Assembly: GCA_945876745.1 (NCBI GenBank)
Contig: CAMCPL010000005.1
Coordinates: 1 to 64,000 of the forward strand
DNA from: an uncultured Clostridia bacterium
GTDB taxonomy: Bacteria > Bacillota > Clostridia > Oscillospirales > Acutalibacteraceae
DNA: 64,000 nt
Direction of reading: 5' to 3'
Part shown: one piece after another, positions 34,793 through 43,815 of the stretch
Layout of the letters: each line of letters opens with the position of its first letter
Position numbering within the stretch: the stretch's first letter is position 1
Notes under the pieces: model-generated
The model's database searches: none
What the model saw: only the letters and a program-made list of their open reading frames with translations
What the model was told of the DNA's origin: nothing
Translations under genes and position numbers: made by a program

Positions 34793-36531
34793 TATTCCAT
34801 CACTCCTTTCTGCTGTGTTTTGAAGATTTCCTGATAAATCTCGCTGCTTTGCATAAGCTCGTCGTGAGTTCCTATGCTTTCTGCCATTCCGTCGTCGAGC
34901 ACTATAATCTCGTCTGCGTTCATTACCGACGTAATTCTTTGTGCAATAATCAAGACTGTTGTGTCCTTGAGCTCCTTGTAGAAACACTCACGTATTTTTG
35001 CCTCAGTTGCGGTATCTACCGCCGATGTGCTGTCGTCCAAAATCAAAATTTTAGGCTGCTTGATTATAGCTCTTGCGATACAAAGCCTTTGCTTCTGACC
35101 GCCCGAAAGGTTTAGACCGCCCTGTGCAAGAACAGTATCATAGCCGTCGGGCAGGCTCATAATGAAATCGTGAGCCTGTGCTGATTTGCAGGCGTTAATA
35201 ATTTCCTCGTCTGTTGCGTCGGATTTGCCCCAACGTATGTTTTCTTTGATTGTTCCCGTGAAAAGAAGATTTTTTTGAAGAACTACGCCTATCATATCAC
35301 GCAAGGCTTCAAGGTCGTATTTCCTTACGTCAACTCCGTCAATCAATATTTCGCCGCTTGTAACGTCATATAGTCGGGGAATAAGGTTAACAAGGCTTGA
35401 CTTGCCGCAGCCGGTGGAGCCGATTATTCCGACGATGCTTCCTGCCTTTGCCTTAAAGCTGATATCGGTGAGAATATCAATGCCCTCGTTGTAGCCGAAG
35501 TTAACGTTTTTGAACTCAAGCTCACCCTTCGGAGAAGTCGGAATGTATGGGTTTTCGGGGTTTGTGATGTCAACCTCGGTGTCCAAGACCTCAACAATTC
35601 TGTCGCCGCACGCCTTTGCTCGTGTGAGCTGAAGCATAATCATTGAAATCATCATAATATTCATAAGCACCTGCATTATGTAGTTTGCAAATACTGAAAT
35701 CTGACCTACGTCCATAAGTCCGTTGCTTGCGTCAATTGAGCCTTTATAGTAGATGTAAACGATAACCGCATTCATCAAAAGCATCATTATCGGCATTATT
35801 GTTACAACAAGTCCTGCCGCCTTTGCTCCTTGCTTGGAAAGATTGTCGGAGGCGTTATGAAACTTGTCCTTTTCCTCTTTTTCACGCACATATGCCTTGA
35901 CTACTCTTATGCCGATTAGGTTTTCCTGAACAACTCTGTTCAAGTCGTCAATACGCTTTTGCATTTTTTGAAACATTGGAAAACCGAATTTCAAAATCAA
36001 AGCAATGATTGCCGCCATAATCGGAAGCAGTACAATAAGAATTAAAGACAATTTTGCGTTAATCGAAAATGCAAAAACTGCCGAAACTACAAGAAGAGCA
36101 GGACCTCTTACGAGTATTCTAAGTCCCATCATAAGCGTGTTTTGGAGCATTGTAACATCGTTTGTCATTCTTGTCGTAAGCGACGAGGTAGAAAACGTGT
36201 CAATGTTCTTAAATGAAAACGAGCTTATTTTTTCATACATTGATTTTCTAAGTCGGTAGCTGAATTTTTGGCTTACAACCGACGAGGATTTCATCGTGAT
36301 AAGTCCGCCGGTAAGTCCGATTATCGCCATTAAAAGCATAAGCAATCCAATCTTGATTACATATTGCTTTACCTCGGTCGTGTCGCCGCTTGCTGTTCGT
36401 ACCTGTTCGTAAACGCTGTTTGCAATAGACGGCATTGCGAGCTCGCATATTGCCTCGATTATCATACCCAGCGCACTTGCAAGACATAAATAACCCAAGC
36501 CGTGCATATATTTTGCGAGTTTTTTCAGCAT
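34792..36531 (-). CDS. ABC exporter subunit, degenerate ATPase half
   Basis: 579 residues: six-TM exporter domain (about 1-310) then an ATPase domain with Walker A GSTGCGKSS, signature LSGGQ and Walker B ILILDDSTSAVD. The residue after the Walker B Asp is Asp rather than the catalytic Glu, typical of the non-hydrolysing partner in heterodimeric exporters. It follows a marR-type regulator with a 7-bp overlap and precedes the canonical half, giving a marR-ABC-ABC operon. Confidence 0.93.
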   Translation of the reverse strand: MLKKLAKYMHGLGYLCLASALGMIIEAICELAMPSIANSVYEQVRTASGDTTEVKQYVIKIGLLMLLMAIIGLTGGLITMKSSSVVSQKFSYRLRKSMYEKISSFSFKNIDTFSTSSLTTRMTNDVTMLQNTLMMGLRILVRGPALLVVSAVFAFSINAKLSLILIVLLPIMAAIIALILKFGFPMFQKMQKRIDDLNRVVQENLIGIRVVKAYVREKEEKDKFHNASDNLSKQGAKAAGLVVTIMPIMMLLMNAVIVYIYYKGSIDASNGLMDVGQISVFANYIMQVLMNIMMISMIMLQLTRAKACGDRIVEVLDTEVDITNPENPYIPTSPKGELEFKNVNFGYNEGIDILTDISFKAKAGSIVGIIGSTGCGKSSLVNLIPRLYDVTSGEILIDGVDVRKYDLEALRDMIGVVLQKNLLFTGTIKENIRWGKSDATDEEIINACKSAQAHDFIMSLPDGYDTVLAQGGLNLSGGQKQRLCIARAIIKQPKILILDDSTSAVDTATEAKIRECFYKELKDTTVLIIAQRITSVMNADEIIVLDDGMAESIGTHDELMQSSEIYQEIFKTQQKGVME

Positions 36532-36998
36532 TTTTCATCACACTCCTTTTGTGAAATTATATTGTTAACAACCTTGTCCAACAAATCGGACAATAAATAT
36601 TTTTCCTCTTGCGTAAGTCCTTGAGTCAGCGACTCCTCAGCTTCGTCCATCTTCGCCTTTATCCTTTGCGTAACCGCAAGCGCTTTGTCGGTGAGATAAA
36701 TTTTTGTTATTCTCGCGTCACTCTCACTCGACCTCTTTTCGACAAAGCCAGCTTTTTCAAGTCTCTTTATGCTTACCGAAGCAGTTGCGCTCGTTGTCCT
36801 CATTTCCTCGGCAATCTGACTTACCGTCGCACAGCCGACGCGCTCAAGCATCATAATGATGTGGTGCTGTCCGGCAAACAAGCCCTCCTCGGATACTACC
36901 TGATTAAAATAATTTTTTGATTTTCTTGAAATAAAGCCTATTCTTGCACCGATGCTTCCTCTCGGAGGAGGCGGCGGCAAAGGTCTTTTATTGCACAA
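36525..36998 (-). CDS. MarR family transcriptional regulator
   Basis: A 157-residue winged-helix repressor. A short proline run (PLPPPPPRG) is at the N-terminus. The wHTH, CATVSQIAEEMRTTSATASVSIKRLEKAGFVEKRSSESDARITKIYLT, lies about residues 55-103, with a C-terminal dimerisation helix. The start is TTG at 36998, six bases after GAGGTG; no in-frame ATG fits that ribosome site. It probably represses the exporter operon that it heads, binding the tandem TTAGTCGGCTAA sites in its own promoter. Confidence 0.9.
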   Translation of the reverse strand: MCNKRPLPPPPPRGSIGARIGFISRKSKNYFNQVVSEEGLFAGQHHIIMMLERVGCATVSQIAEEMRTTSATASVSIKRLEKAGFVEKRSSESDARITKIYLTDKALAVTQRIKAKMDEAEESLTQGLTQEEKYLLSDLLDKVVNNIISQKECDEKC

Positions 36999-37020
36999 TT
37001 TGTTTCACCTCAAAATATAA

Positions 37021-37047
37021 TTAGTCGGCTAAATATTAGTCGGCTAA
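37021..37047. promoter_or_regulatory. Tandem MarR operator
   Basis: Two identical copies of TTAGTCGGCTAA (37021-37032 and 37036-37047) repeat with a 15-bp period, each half-palindromic (TTAG-N4-CTAA). They sit just downstream of the -10 box, where bound repressor would block initiation. Confidence 0.75.
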
Positions 37048-37052
37048 CGATT

Positions 37053-37080
37053 ATTATATCACAATATTTTTGATTGTCAA
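37053..37080 (-). promoter_or_regulatory. Promoter of the marR-ABC operon
   Basis: TTGACA (37075-37080) and TATAAT (37053-37058) with a 16-bp spacer on the minus strand. Confidence 0.8.
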
Positions 37081-37106
37081 TAGCCAATTTTTATAAACTT
37101 TTGCTA

Positions 37107-37135
37107 TTGATATACATATTAATATATGTTAAAAT
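37107..37135 (+). promoter_or_regulatory. Promoter of rsmA
   Basis: TTGATA (37107-37112) and TAAAAT (37130-37135), spacing 17 bp, on the plus strand next to the divergent marR promoter. Confidence 0.6.
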
Positions 37136-37164
37136 ACTGGATATTTGTAAAGGGAGGCGTCGGC

Positions 37165-38025
37165 TTGGACTATAATTTGTGCGACTATAATGAGTTGAAA
37201 AAATTACTAACACCATATGGCTTTAATTTTTCAAAGGCACTCGGACAAAATTTTATTATTGACGCTGACGTTTGCCCGAAAATGGTTGAAATGCTCGGCG
37301 TTGACCGTGATACAGCCGTGCTTGAGATAGGTCCCGGTGTCGGCGTTCTGACAAAGGAGCTTTGCAGGGCGGCAGGGAAAGTCGTTTCAATCGAGCTTGA
37401 TGAAAGACTTTATCCCGTGCTTGAAAAAACGCTCGGCGACTACGATAATTTTGAGCTTGTTAAGGGCGACGTTATGAAGCTTAACCTAAAACAGATTATT
37501 GATGAAAAGCTTTGCGGATATAGAGAAATCAAGGTTTGTGCAAATCTTCCGTATTATATCACCTCGCCGGTAATTATGACCCTGCTTCAAAGTAGGCTTC
37601 CAATAACCGAAATCGAGGTTATGGTACAGCTTGAGGCTGCCCAAAGGCTTTGCGCCGAAATATCGAGCCGTGAAGCGGGTGCGGTAAGCGTTGCGGTTGA
37701 ATACTACGGCGAGAGCGAAATTTTGTTTAATGTCGGCAGGGAATGCTTTATGCCAAGCCCCAAGGTCGATTCGTCGGTAATAAAAATCACCCTTCATAAG
37801 GAACCGAAATATAAGGTTAAAAATGAAAAGCAGTTTTTTTCGCTTGTAAAATCCGCCTTTGCCCAGAGAAGAAAAACACTCGTAAATTCGCTTTCAAACA
37901 CAATGGGAATAAGCAAGGCGAAGATATCGCAGGCGTTGCAGGAAATGGGCTATGCTTCAAATGTCAGAGCCGAGCAACTAACTATGGAGGAGCTTGTAAA
38001 TCTGAGTGATTTACTGTTTGAATGA
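37165..38025 (+). CDS. rsmA: 16S rRNA dimethyladenosine transferase
   Basis: A 286-residue RsmA/KsgA, which dimethylates two adjacent adenines in helix 45 of 16S rRNA. Motif X is KALGQNFIID, motif I is LEIGPGVGVLTKEL and motif IV is NLPYYITSPVI. The C-terminal AFAQRRKTLVNSL segment is typical of the family. The start is TTG at 37165, seven bases after GGGAGG; an earlier in-frame ATG at 37126 lies inside the promoter and is rejected. It overlaps the following MATE gene. Confidence 0.94.
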   Translation: MDYNLCDYNELKKLLTPYGFNFSKALGQNFIIDADVCPKMVEMLGVDRDTAVLEIGPGVGVLTKELCRAAGKVVSIELDERLYPVLEKTLGDYDNFELVKGDVMKLNLKQIIDEKLCGYREIKVCANLPYYITSPVIMTLLQSRLPITEIEVMVQLEAAQRLCAEISSREAGAVSVAVEYYGESEILFNVGRECFMPSPKVDSSVIKITLHKEPKYKVKNEKQFFSLVKSAFAQRRKTLVNSLSNTMGISKAKISQALQEMGYASNVRAEQLTMEELVNLSDLLFE

Positions 38026-39416
38026 TTATGTCAAAAAGAGATAATATTTTAGTTTTCAGCGAATATAAGGTACCGAGAGCAGTCGGGATTTTGGCAATTC
38101 CGAGTATGCTCGGTATGTTGATTAATATCATATATAATCTTGCCGATACATTCTTTGTAGGTCAAACCGGTGATAGCAATCAGGTTGCGGCAGTATCCGT
38201 TGCAATGCCTGTGTTCTTGTTCTTTCTTGCACTCGGAAATCTGTTCGGTGTCGGCGGCTGTGCGTTTATCAGCCGTTCACTCGGCGAGGGACAGAGAGAA
38301 AGAATAAAATCTATTTCTTCGTTTTGTATTTATACAGGTCTTGCAATATCCGTTATAGTTGCGGCGGGCTTTATTATTTTCAGAAGACCGTTGCTTTATT
38401 TAGTCGGTGCGAGCGATAACACTATCGACTTTGCTTGTGATTATCTGTTTTGGATAAGTCTCGGAGCACCGTTCGTTACCTTGAGCATTATTGCGTGCAA
38501 TCTCGTGAGAGGCGAGGGCGCGGCAAAGGAATCTATGATAGGTATGGTTCTCGGTCAAATTGTCAATATCGTTTTGGATCCTGTGTTTATTTTAGGAGCA
38601 GGGGATAAGCTTTTCGGACTTTCTTTGCCGTTAGGCTTCGGCTTAGGCGTTGCCGGTGCGGCTATGGCGACAGTTATCGGAAATATCGTATCTGTTTTGT
38701 ATTTCATTGTTTATTTCATCAAGGGCAGTTCTATTCTTTCAATAACCCCGAAAAGATTTTCTGCAAAAAACGGCATTGCAAAGGGAGTTATTAACGTAGG
38801 TATTCCTGCGTCGCTTAATAACATTTTGATGTCGCTGTCGAATATTGTAATCAATATGTTTCTTACAACCTACGGCGATTATGCAGTTGCCGCAATGGGC
38901 GTTGCAATGAAGGCAAACCTGCTTGTCGTAATGCTTCAAATCGGACTTGCACAGGGTATTCAGCCGCTTATCGGTTATTGCTACGGCGCAAGAAATTATC
39001 CTCGTATGAAGAAAACTATTACCTTCGGCACATTGTGTAATGTCGTAATCGGCGCAACGGTTACTCTGTTTTATATTTTGTTTAGGCACAATATTATCGC
39101 AATGTTTATTGATGACGAGGCGGTTATTGAATACGGCGTTAAAATGATTACCGCACTTATGGTTCCGGGTACGCTTATCGGAATTGTGTTTGTTATCAAC
39201 AATGCGTTTCAGGCTATGGGTAAGGGATTTCAGTCGCTTATTCTTGCCGCAGGACGACAGGGACTTGTTTTCCTTCCGATGTTATTTATTATGGATAGAC
39301 TTTTTGAGCTTGAGGGAATTATTTGGGCACAGCCGATTGCCGATTTCTGCTGTATAGTTTTGAGTGTCGTGATGTTTTATTCTACGATGAAAAAGCTGCC
39401 GAAACCTAATAAATAG
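38022..39416 (+). CDS. MATE family efflux transporter
   Basis: 464 residues, about 12 TM helices. The family segment AIPSMLGMLINIIYNLADTFFVGQTGD is near residues 25-51, followed by FGVGGCAFISRSLGEGQRER. It overlaps rsmA by four bases (ATGA); ATG at 38028 is an alternative start two codons on. It is distinct in sequence from the other MATE protein in this window at 18901. Substrate unknown. Confidence 0.92.
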   Translation: MIMSKRDNILVFSEYKVPRAVGILAIPSMLGMLINIIYNLADTFFVGQTGDSNQVAAVSVAMPVFLFFLALGNLFGVGGCAFISRSLGEGQRERIKSISSFCIYTGLAISVIVAAGFIIFRRPLLYLVGASDNTIDFACDYLFWISLGAPFVTLSIIACNLVRGEGAAKESMIGMVLGQIVNIVLDPVFILGAGDKLFGLSLPLGFGLGVAGAAMATVIGNIVSVLYFIVYFIKGSSILSITPKRFSAKNGIAKGVINVGIPASLNNILMSLSNIVINMFLTTYGDYAVAAMGVAMKANLLVVMLQIGLAQGIQPLIGYCYGARNYPRMKKTITFGTLCNVVIGATVTLFYILFRHNIIAMFIDDEAVIEYGVKMITALMVPGTLIGIVFVINNAFQAMGKGFQSLILAAGRQGLVFLPMLFIMDRLFELEGIIWAQPIADFCCIVLSVVMFYSTMKKLPKPNK

Positions 39417-39522
39417 AACATACAACGGTTATTTGTTAAATAATTATTTATTGTTATATTAACACTTGAAAATACATTCCTAACATAGTATTATATATGT
39501 AAAGATATATGTGGTGAATGTT

Positions 39523-40104
39523 ATGTTAGTGACCGAATTGAAGAGAAGCGAAGTATCAAGGATAGCGAATGATATGAGCGAAAATTTGATAAAATTTCCG
39601 CTCTTTATGTTCTTTTGCATGGATATGACAAAAAGGCAGAGCTTTATTAAGGACTACTTTTCTTATCATCTGCCTAAATGGGTGAAAAATTCAAAGGTTT
39701 TTGCAACCGACAATTTTGACGCAATTGTTGTTTTGTCCGACCCTCTTTCGTTTGAGTATAAGTACAAGGGTGTAAATGCTCCGCTTATGAAGAAGTATAA
39801 ATTTTCTTCAACCGTTTTTATTCACAGAGAAAACACAGAGCAGATTTGTGATATTCTTTTACCGTATACAAAGCCGTCGAGAGTAATAACAATTTATTCC
39901 GGCGCACAGGTTGGTTTTGAAAGAATAGAATCTGTTATTGATGAAGTAATTGAGTATTCAAATGCCGAAAATGTTACGCTTGTTTTTGAAACCTTCAGCC
40001 GCAGATATCTACCCGGAATGGAGTACAAGGGCTTTGTAACGGCTTACCGCAAGCAGTTTTTGAATACGCAATTTGTCGAAACGGTAATGACATATAATAT
40101 GTAA
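39523..40104 (+). CDS. Hypothetical protein, possibly degenerate acetyltransferase-like
   Basis: 193 residues. The first 55 residues (ELKRSEVSRIANDMSENLIKFPLFMFF...KRQSFIKDYFSYHL) resemble the N-terminus of GNAT-fold acetyltransferases. The acetyl-CoA pyrophosphate-binding loop (Q/RxxGxG/A) is not visible, so activity is doubtful. No signal peptide or TM helix. GTGGTG precedes the ATG at 39523; an in-frame GTG at 39511 is an alternative. It is monocistronic. Confidence 0.65.
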   Translation: MLVTELKRSEVSRIANDMSENLIKFPLFMFFCMDMTKRQSFIKDYFSYHLPKWVKNSKVFATDNFDAIVVLSDPLSFEYKYKGVNAPLMKKYKFSSTVFIHRENTEQICDILLPYTKPSRVITIYSGAQVGFERIESVIDEVIEYSNAENVTLVFETFSRRYLPGMEYKGFVTAYRKQFLNTQFVETVMTYNM

Positions 40105-40182
40105 AATTTAAGGCGGCTTGAATTTTGGTTCAAGCCGTTTTGTGATATTATCGGATTTGTAAAAGGGAAGTGATAAAGCAGT

Positions 40183-41127
40183 ATGAAAAAATTTAATAGG
40201 ATATTGCCGATATTGTTGATTGTTGCGATATTTTCGATTTTTACTACGAATGTGGCTTATGCTTCAAACGACGCTTCAAATGACGAAATTGCGGTTTTGG
40301 GCGACTTTGATTCGACTGAATTTTCATATATCGTCGTTTATCCCGAAAATTTCAACGCCCGTATGAAGCTGCCTGTTGTTGTTTGGTCAAACGGTACATA
40401 TGTGCCGCCGCAATCGTATGAGGATATTTTCAGCCTTTTGGCTCAGGAGGGCTATATAGTCGTTGCAAGTACGGACAGTCTGCTATATGACGGAAGCGTT
40501 GTCAGCGGTGCTATTGATTTTATTATTGAGCAAAATGACAATCCCGACAGTCCGCTTTATCGCAGAGTTGATACCTCTCGCATAGGCGCCGCAGGTCATT
40601 CACTCGGCGGACGAAGCAGTATTAATGCGGCAGTAAAGGACGATAGGATAGGCGTTGTCGCTTCAATAGCAGGAAGCAATATTGAAAGCGAGCGTGTTGA
40701 ACTTCAAATTCCTGCTTTGTTCTTTGCCGGTGAAAACGATACCGTTATTGCTCCTCAGCTTTGGGTTGAGCCTATGTATGATGCGTGCCGAGGTCCCGCC
40801 GTGTATGTGTTGCTAAAAAATGCAGGTCACGGCGCATGCTTTACCGACCCCGAATTATACGCTTATTATATTTCCAATTGGTTTTATACTTGGCTTTACG
40901 AGGATCAGGAGCTGAAAGAAATATTTGTTCCAAACGGTAATATGTCAAATGATATTCGTTTTGCTGATTATAAAAGCAAGGGCTTTGCCTCCGAATATGT
41001 TTTGCCTCAAAAAGACAGCAACGCCTCGCTGAATAAATCAATAATAATTGCGTCGATAATTTTATCTGTGGGTATTTTCGCTTCAACCCTTATCGTGGTA
41101 TTGTACAAACTAAAGACAAGAGAATAG
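40183..41127 (+). CDS. Secreted/membrane-tethered alpha/beta hydrolase
   Basis: 314 residues. A signal peptide or anchor (about 1-27) precedes an alpha/beta hydrolase fold of the chlorophyllase/PET-hydrolase/dienelactone type. The nucleophile elbow is GHSLGG, the acid is Asp in FAGENDTV, and the His is in NAGHGACF. A C-terminal hydrophobic segment (about 287-310) followed by KLKTRE suggests tethering. An esterase or lipase-like activity outside the cell is plausible; substrate unknown. Confidence 0.85.
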   Translation: MKKFNRILPILLIVAIFSIFTTNVAYASNDASNDEIAVLGDFDSTEFSYIVVYPENFNARMKLPVVVWSNGTYVPPQSYEDIFSLLAQEGYIVVASTDSLLYDGSVVSGAIDFIIEQNDNPDSPLYRRVDTSRIGAAGHSLGGRSSINAAVKDDRIGVVASIAGSNIESERVELQIPALFFAGENDTVIAPQLWVEPMYDACRGPAVYVLLKNAGHGACFTDPELYAYYISNWFYTWLYEDQELKEIFVPNGNMSNDIRFADYKSKGFASEYVLPQKDSNASLNKSIIIASIILSVGIFASTLIVVLYKLKTRE

Positions 41128-41134
41128 ATAATAA

Positions 41135-41169
41135 AAAAAGCAGTCTTGCATTTCGCAAAACTGCTTTTT
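41135..41169. terminator. Bidirectional terminator
   Basis: AAAAAGCAGT pairs with ACTGCTTTTT, with an inner TTGC/GCAA, between the convergent hydrolase and lipoprotein genes. Confidence 0.85.
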
Positions 41170-41185
41170 AATTATGTGTTACTTA

Positions 41186-42154
41186 TTAGCCAACGAGTGT
41201 AATGCCCTTGCTTGACTGGAGATATTCAGCCGATGCAGGATACTTCCACTGCATTGTGATGTCAAGGCTTGCACTCTTGTCCTTGATTACAGCGATGCTT
41301 GCGTGTGTAACATTTACATAAGCCTTCATTGTGTAATCAGCCTCAACGATTTCCTTTGTTGCGGCATTAATCTTTACAGTTGCAACGCCGCTCTTGTAGT
41401 TAACCTTACAGTTGTCTGCGGTTGTACCCTGTGACCAGCTGAGAACACTGATGCTGTCAACAACAGAGTCGATAGCGCCGAGAGTCTGGAATACGTGACC
41501 CTGTGCGTCTGCGCCAGGCATACTCATATTAACTGCTTTAGGCTGAAGCTGAACTGTAACAGTTCCGTCGCCGTTGTCGGCAATGTTGCAAGCCAAAATA
41601 TCCTCGGGCACGATTCTGCTTGTTGCAAGAGATTCGCCGTTGCCGTCCCATGCGTCTGTGTCGAGCTTAGGATCTCTGTTTGTACTCGGAACAAGACCGT
41701 TAAGACCGGGGCTGTAAAGACCGTCTACGATACCCGGAACGAGGTTGTTAATCATAGCGTTTGAAGAGCCGTCAATCATAATGTTGCCGACTTCAAGCTT
41801 TTCTTCACCAAGAAGCTTGTAGAAGGTTTGAGTATTGCCGTCCTTGTCTGTGTACTGTGCAGTCAAGGTTTTGGAATAGTCATAAGCTTCCTTGTAGAAG
41901 TTGATTACATCTTCTTCTGACTTAAATTCAACTCCGCCGTATGTACCTGCTTTGAACTCAGCCTCAAGAACAGATACGTCCTCGTCTTCGCCCGATGCTT
42001 CGTCGCCGGCATTCTGCCATTCGCCTGACTTAACTTCGTTGATTGCCTGGATTGTGCCTGTTGTTACATAGTTGATTTTTTTACAGCCTGCCAAAACACC
42101 AACCATAGCTGCAACAAGAACTAAGCACATAATTCTTTTGATTGTTTTCTTCAT
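41186..42154 (-). CDS. Lipoprotein, unknown function
   Basis: 322 residues. Signal peptide with lipobox LAGC at about residues 21-24 gives a lipid-anchored extracellular protein. The rest is soluble, with repeated beta-strand patterns and an acidic stretch (DEASGEDEDVS, about 53-63). No family is recognised. AAGGGG precedes the ATG. It is monocistronic, ending at a terminator shared with the convergent hydrolase gene. Confidence 0.8.
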   Translation of the reverse strand: MKKTIKRIMCLVLVAAMVGVLAGCKKINYVTTGTIQAINEVKSGEWQNAGDEASGEDEDVSVLEAEFKAGTYGGVEFKSEEDVINFYKEAYDYSKTLTAQYTDKDGNTQTFYKLLGEEKLEVGNIMIDGSSNAMINNLVPGIVDGLYSPGLNGLVPSTNRDPKLDTDAWDGNGESLATSRIVPEDILACNIADNGDGTVTVQLQPKAVNMSMPGADAQGHVFQTLGAIDSVVDSISVLSWSQGTTADNCKVNYKSGVATVKINAATKEIVEADYTMKAYVNVTHASIAVIKDKSASLDITMQWKYPASAEYLQSSKGITLVG

Positions 42155-42293
42155 AATGGGGTTCCCCTTTCTTTAATCTGTCTTCATCTTTCACATAGAA
42201 AACATTACATATTAAATTTATTATAATTTAACAAAAAAGTCAATAGTAATTTTCAAATTCGTTAAAATTTAGGACTAAAATATTGAAAATTTA

Positions 42294-42322
42294 TTGTTTA
42301 TAATCTCATATTGTGTTATAAT
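42294..42322 (+). promoter_or_regulatory. Promoter of the zinc-ribbon/C_GCAxxG_C_C pair
   Basis: TTGTTT (42294-42299) and TATAAT (42317-42322), spacing 17 bp, 28 bp ahead of the start codon. Confidence 0.7.
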
Positions 42323-42349
42323 TACGGAAAGAACACGGAGGTATTCGTT

Positions 42350-43051
42350 ATGAGATGCAAGAATTGCGGAAGCGAAAATGAAGAAAATTTATATATTTGT
42401 CAAAATTGCGGCTCGCCGCTTTATGATGAAGAGCCGATAGAAGAAGCGTCCGAGGAAATGGGAAATACAAAAATTGTTCCTGTTGTCGCTCCTCCTTCAA
42501 CGCCTGCTCAAAAGCCGAGCTCACCCAACTCAGGCAACGGCTCAAACAGAAATGACGACGAGGAAAAAAAGAAAAAAACGCAGATAACCGTCATTATAAT
42601 AGTATTGGCGTTAGTGCTTGTTATTGTTGTCGGCGTGCTTATCGGCGTGCTTGTTCACAGTAAAAATGCAAATGATGAAACCGAAAGCACATCTTCTACC
42701 GATGTTTCAAGCACGGTTGTGTCCACCACCGAGAAAAGAACAACAACCACCGAGGCGCATACCACAACCGAAGCTCCTACAACAACTACCGAGCCTCCTA
42801 CAACTACAACCGAGGCTATGAAATATATGGTTGAGGTAAGCTGTACAAACGGCGGAACCGTTAACGGAAGAGGTATGTATTTGCCTAATGAGGATTGTAC
42901 TGTTACGGCAGTAGCAGATGCCGGCTTTGAATTTGACGGTTGGTATATTAACGGTAAGAGAGTATCGTCAAGCTCGAATTATAAATTTAAGGTTAAGGCA
43001 GATACAAATCTTGAGGCTGTGTTTACAGAACAGATAATGGAGCAGGAATAA
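42350..43051 (+). CDS. Zinc-ribbon membrane protein with Thr-rich linker and InlB-type domain
   Basis: 233 residues. An N-terminal zinc ribbon (CKNCGSEN...CQNCGSP) and an acidic/Pro-rich linker precede one TM helix (about 82-104). Outside lies a Thr/Glu/Pro-rich linker (TTTEAPTTTTEPPTTTTEA), then a C-terminal divergent InlB B-repeat-like domain (SCTNGGTVNGRGMYLPNED...FEFDGWYINGK). This joins a cytosolic metal module to an extracellular beta domain. The ATG at 42350 follows GGAGG; the downstream gene starts in its stop (TAATG). Confidence 0.85.
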   Translation: MRCKNCGSENEENLYICQNCGSPLYDEEPIEEASEEMGNTKIVPVVAPPSTPAQKPSSPNSGNGSNRNDDEEKKKKTQITVIIIVLALVLVIVVGVLIGVLVHSKNANDETESTSSTDVSSTVVSTTEKRTTTTEAHTTTEAPTTTTEPPTTTTEAMKYMVEVSCTNGGTVNGRGMYLPNEDCTVTAVADAGFEFDGWYINGKRVSSSSNYKFKVKADTNLEAVFTEQIMEQE

Positions 43052-43521
43052 TGACAAGAGGGGATTTAGCTAAGGAAAAATTTAAGCAGGGCTATAATTG
43101 CTCCCAGTCCGTTGCTCTTGCATTTTCCGATTATCTCGGTATGAGCGACGATATGATAGCAAAAATAACCTCAGGCTTCGGCGGAGGTATGGGCAGAATG
43201 AGAGAGGTTTGCGGCGCCGTGAGCGGTATGGCTTTCGTTATTTCCGCGCTTTACGGTTACAGCGACCCAAAGGCGTATGAAGAAAAATCAGAGCTTTATT
43301 CAAGAGTTCAACAGGTTGCAAACGAATTTAAGGACGAAAACGGCTCAATAGTTTGCCGTGAACTTCTTGCGCTTCAATCGCAGGGAGCGTCCGTCCCGAC
43401 TCCGGAAAAGCGTTCGCCCGAATACTACAAAAAGCGCCCCTGTCCGGAGCTTGTAAAAGAAGCCGCCGACATCCTCGAACGCTTCATTTCCCAAAATCCG
43501 ATAACAGTCAAAAAAGACTAA
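43051..43521 (+). CDS. C_GCAxxG_C_C family protein (putative redox protein)
   Basis: 156 residues with all the family cysteines: YNCSQSV, then EVCGAVSGM, IVCRELL and RPCPELV. The family is often membrane-associated or linked to redox enzymes and its function is uncertain. Glycine-rich TSGFGGGMGRMR precedes the second Cys. Translation is coupled to the upstream zinc-ribbon gene by TAATG. Confidence 0.88.
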   Translation: MTRGDLAKEKFKQGYNCSQSVALAFSDYLGMSDDMIAKITSGFGGGMGRMREVCGAVSGMAFVISALYGYSDPKAYEEKSELYSRVQQVANEFKDENGSIVCRELLALQSQGASVPTPEKRSPEYYKKRPCPELVKEAADILERFISQNPITVKKD

Positions 43522-43588
43522 TACTATTGTTTTATATTAAATGAAAATTAATATATAAATAATATACGAAAATTAATACAAAAAATAC

Positions 43589-43617
43589 TTGCATTTTGAC
43601 TTGCAATATGTTATAGT
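43589..43617 (+). promoter_or_regulatory. Promoter of the tRNA-Arg locus
   Basis: TTGCAT (43589-43594) and TATAGT (43612-43617) with 17 bp between them, 30 bp before the truncated tRNA copy. It probably serves the intact tRNA downstream too. Confidence 0.65.
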
Positions 43618-43646
43618 ATTTTGCGCAAGCGAAAAAGCCTGCTTAT

Positions 43647-43699
43647 GCGCTGGTAGCTCAGTTGGATAGAGTGACTGGCTACGAACCGCAAGGTCGATT
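43647..43699 (+). pseudogene. Truncated tRNA-Arg(ACG) copy
   Basis: The 5' half (acceptor strand GCGCTGG, D arm, anticodon loop CTACGAA) is nearly identical to the intact tRNA at 43740. The 3' anticodon-stem strand reads CCGCA instead of CCAGT, similarity ends after AGGTCGA, and T arm and acceptor 3' strand are missing. Not functional. Confidence 0.85.
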
Positions 43700-43739
43700 T
43701 GTGTACAAACTGCTAACATTTTAATATTTTTGCTTATTC

Positions 43740-43813
43740 GCGCTGCTAGCTCAGTTGGATAGAGTGACTGGCTACGAACCAGTAGGTCGAGGGTTCGAGT
43801 CCCCCGCAGCGTG
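43740..43813 (+). tRNA. tRNA-Arg (anticodon ACG)
   Basis: Acceptor GCGCTGC pairs with GCAGCGT (one G-U pair). The anticodon stem ACTGG/CCAGT encloses CTACGAA, and the T-loop is TTCGAGT. Discriminator G at 43813, CCA encoded at 43814-43816. tRNA-Arg genes are frequent integration sites; accessory DNA starts right after it. Confidence 0.95.
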
Positions 43814-43815
43814 CC

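Noticed and set aside
37126-37164. ATG at 37126 as the rsmA start
   Set aside because: It lies within the spacer and -10 region of the promoter; TTG 37165 has the proper ribosome site and matches the family N-terminus.
43522-43646. Small gene in the spacer before the truncated tRNA
   Set aside because: Very AT-rich with no frame preceded by a ribosome site; it is explained by the tRNA promoter.
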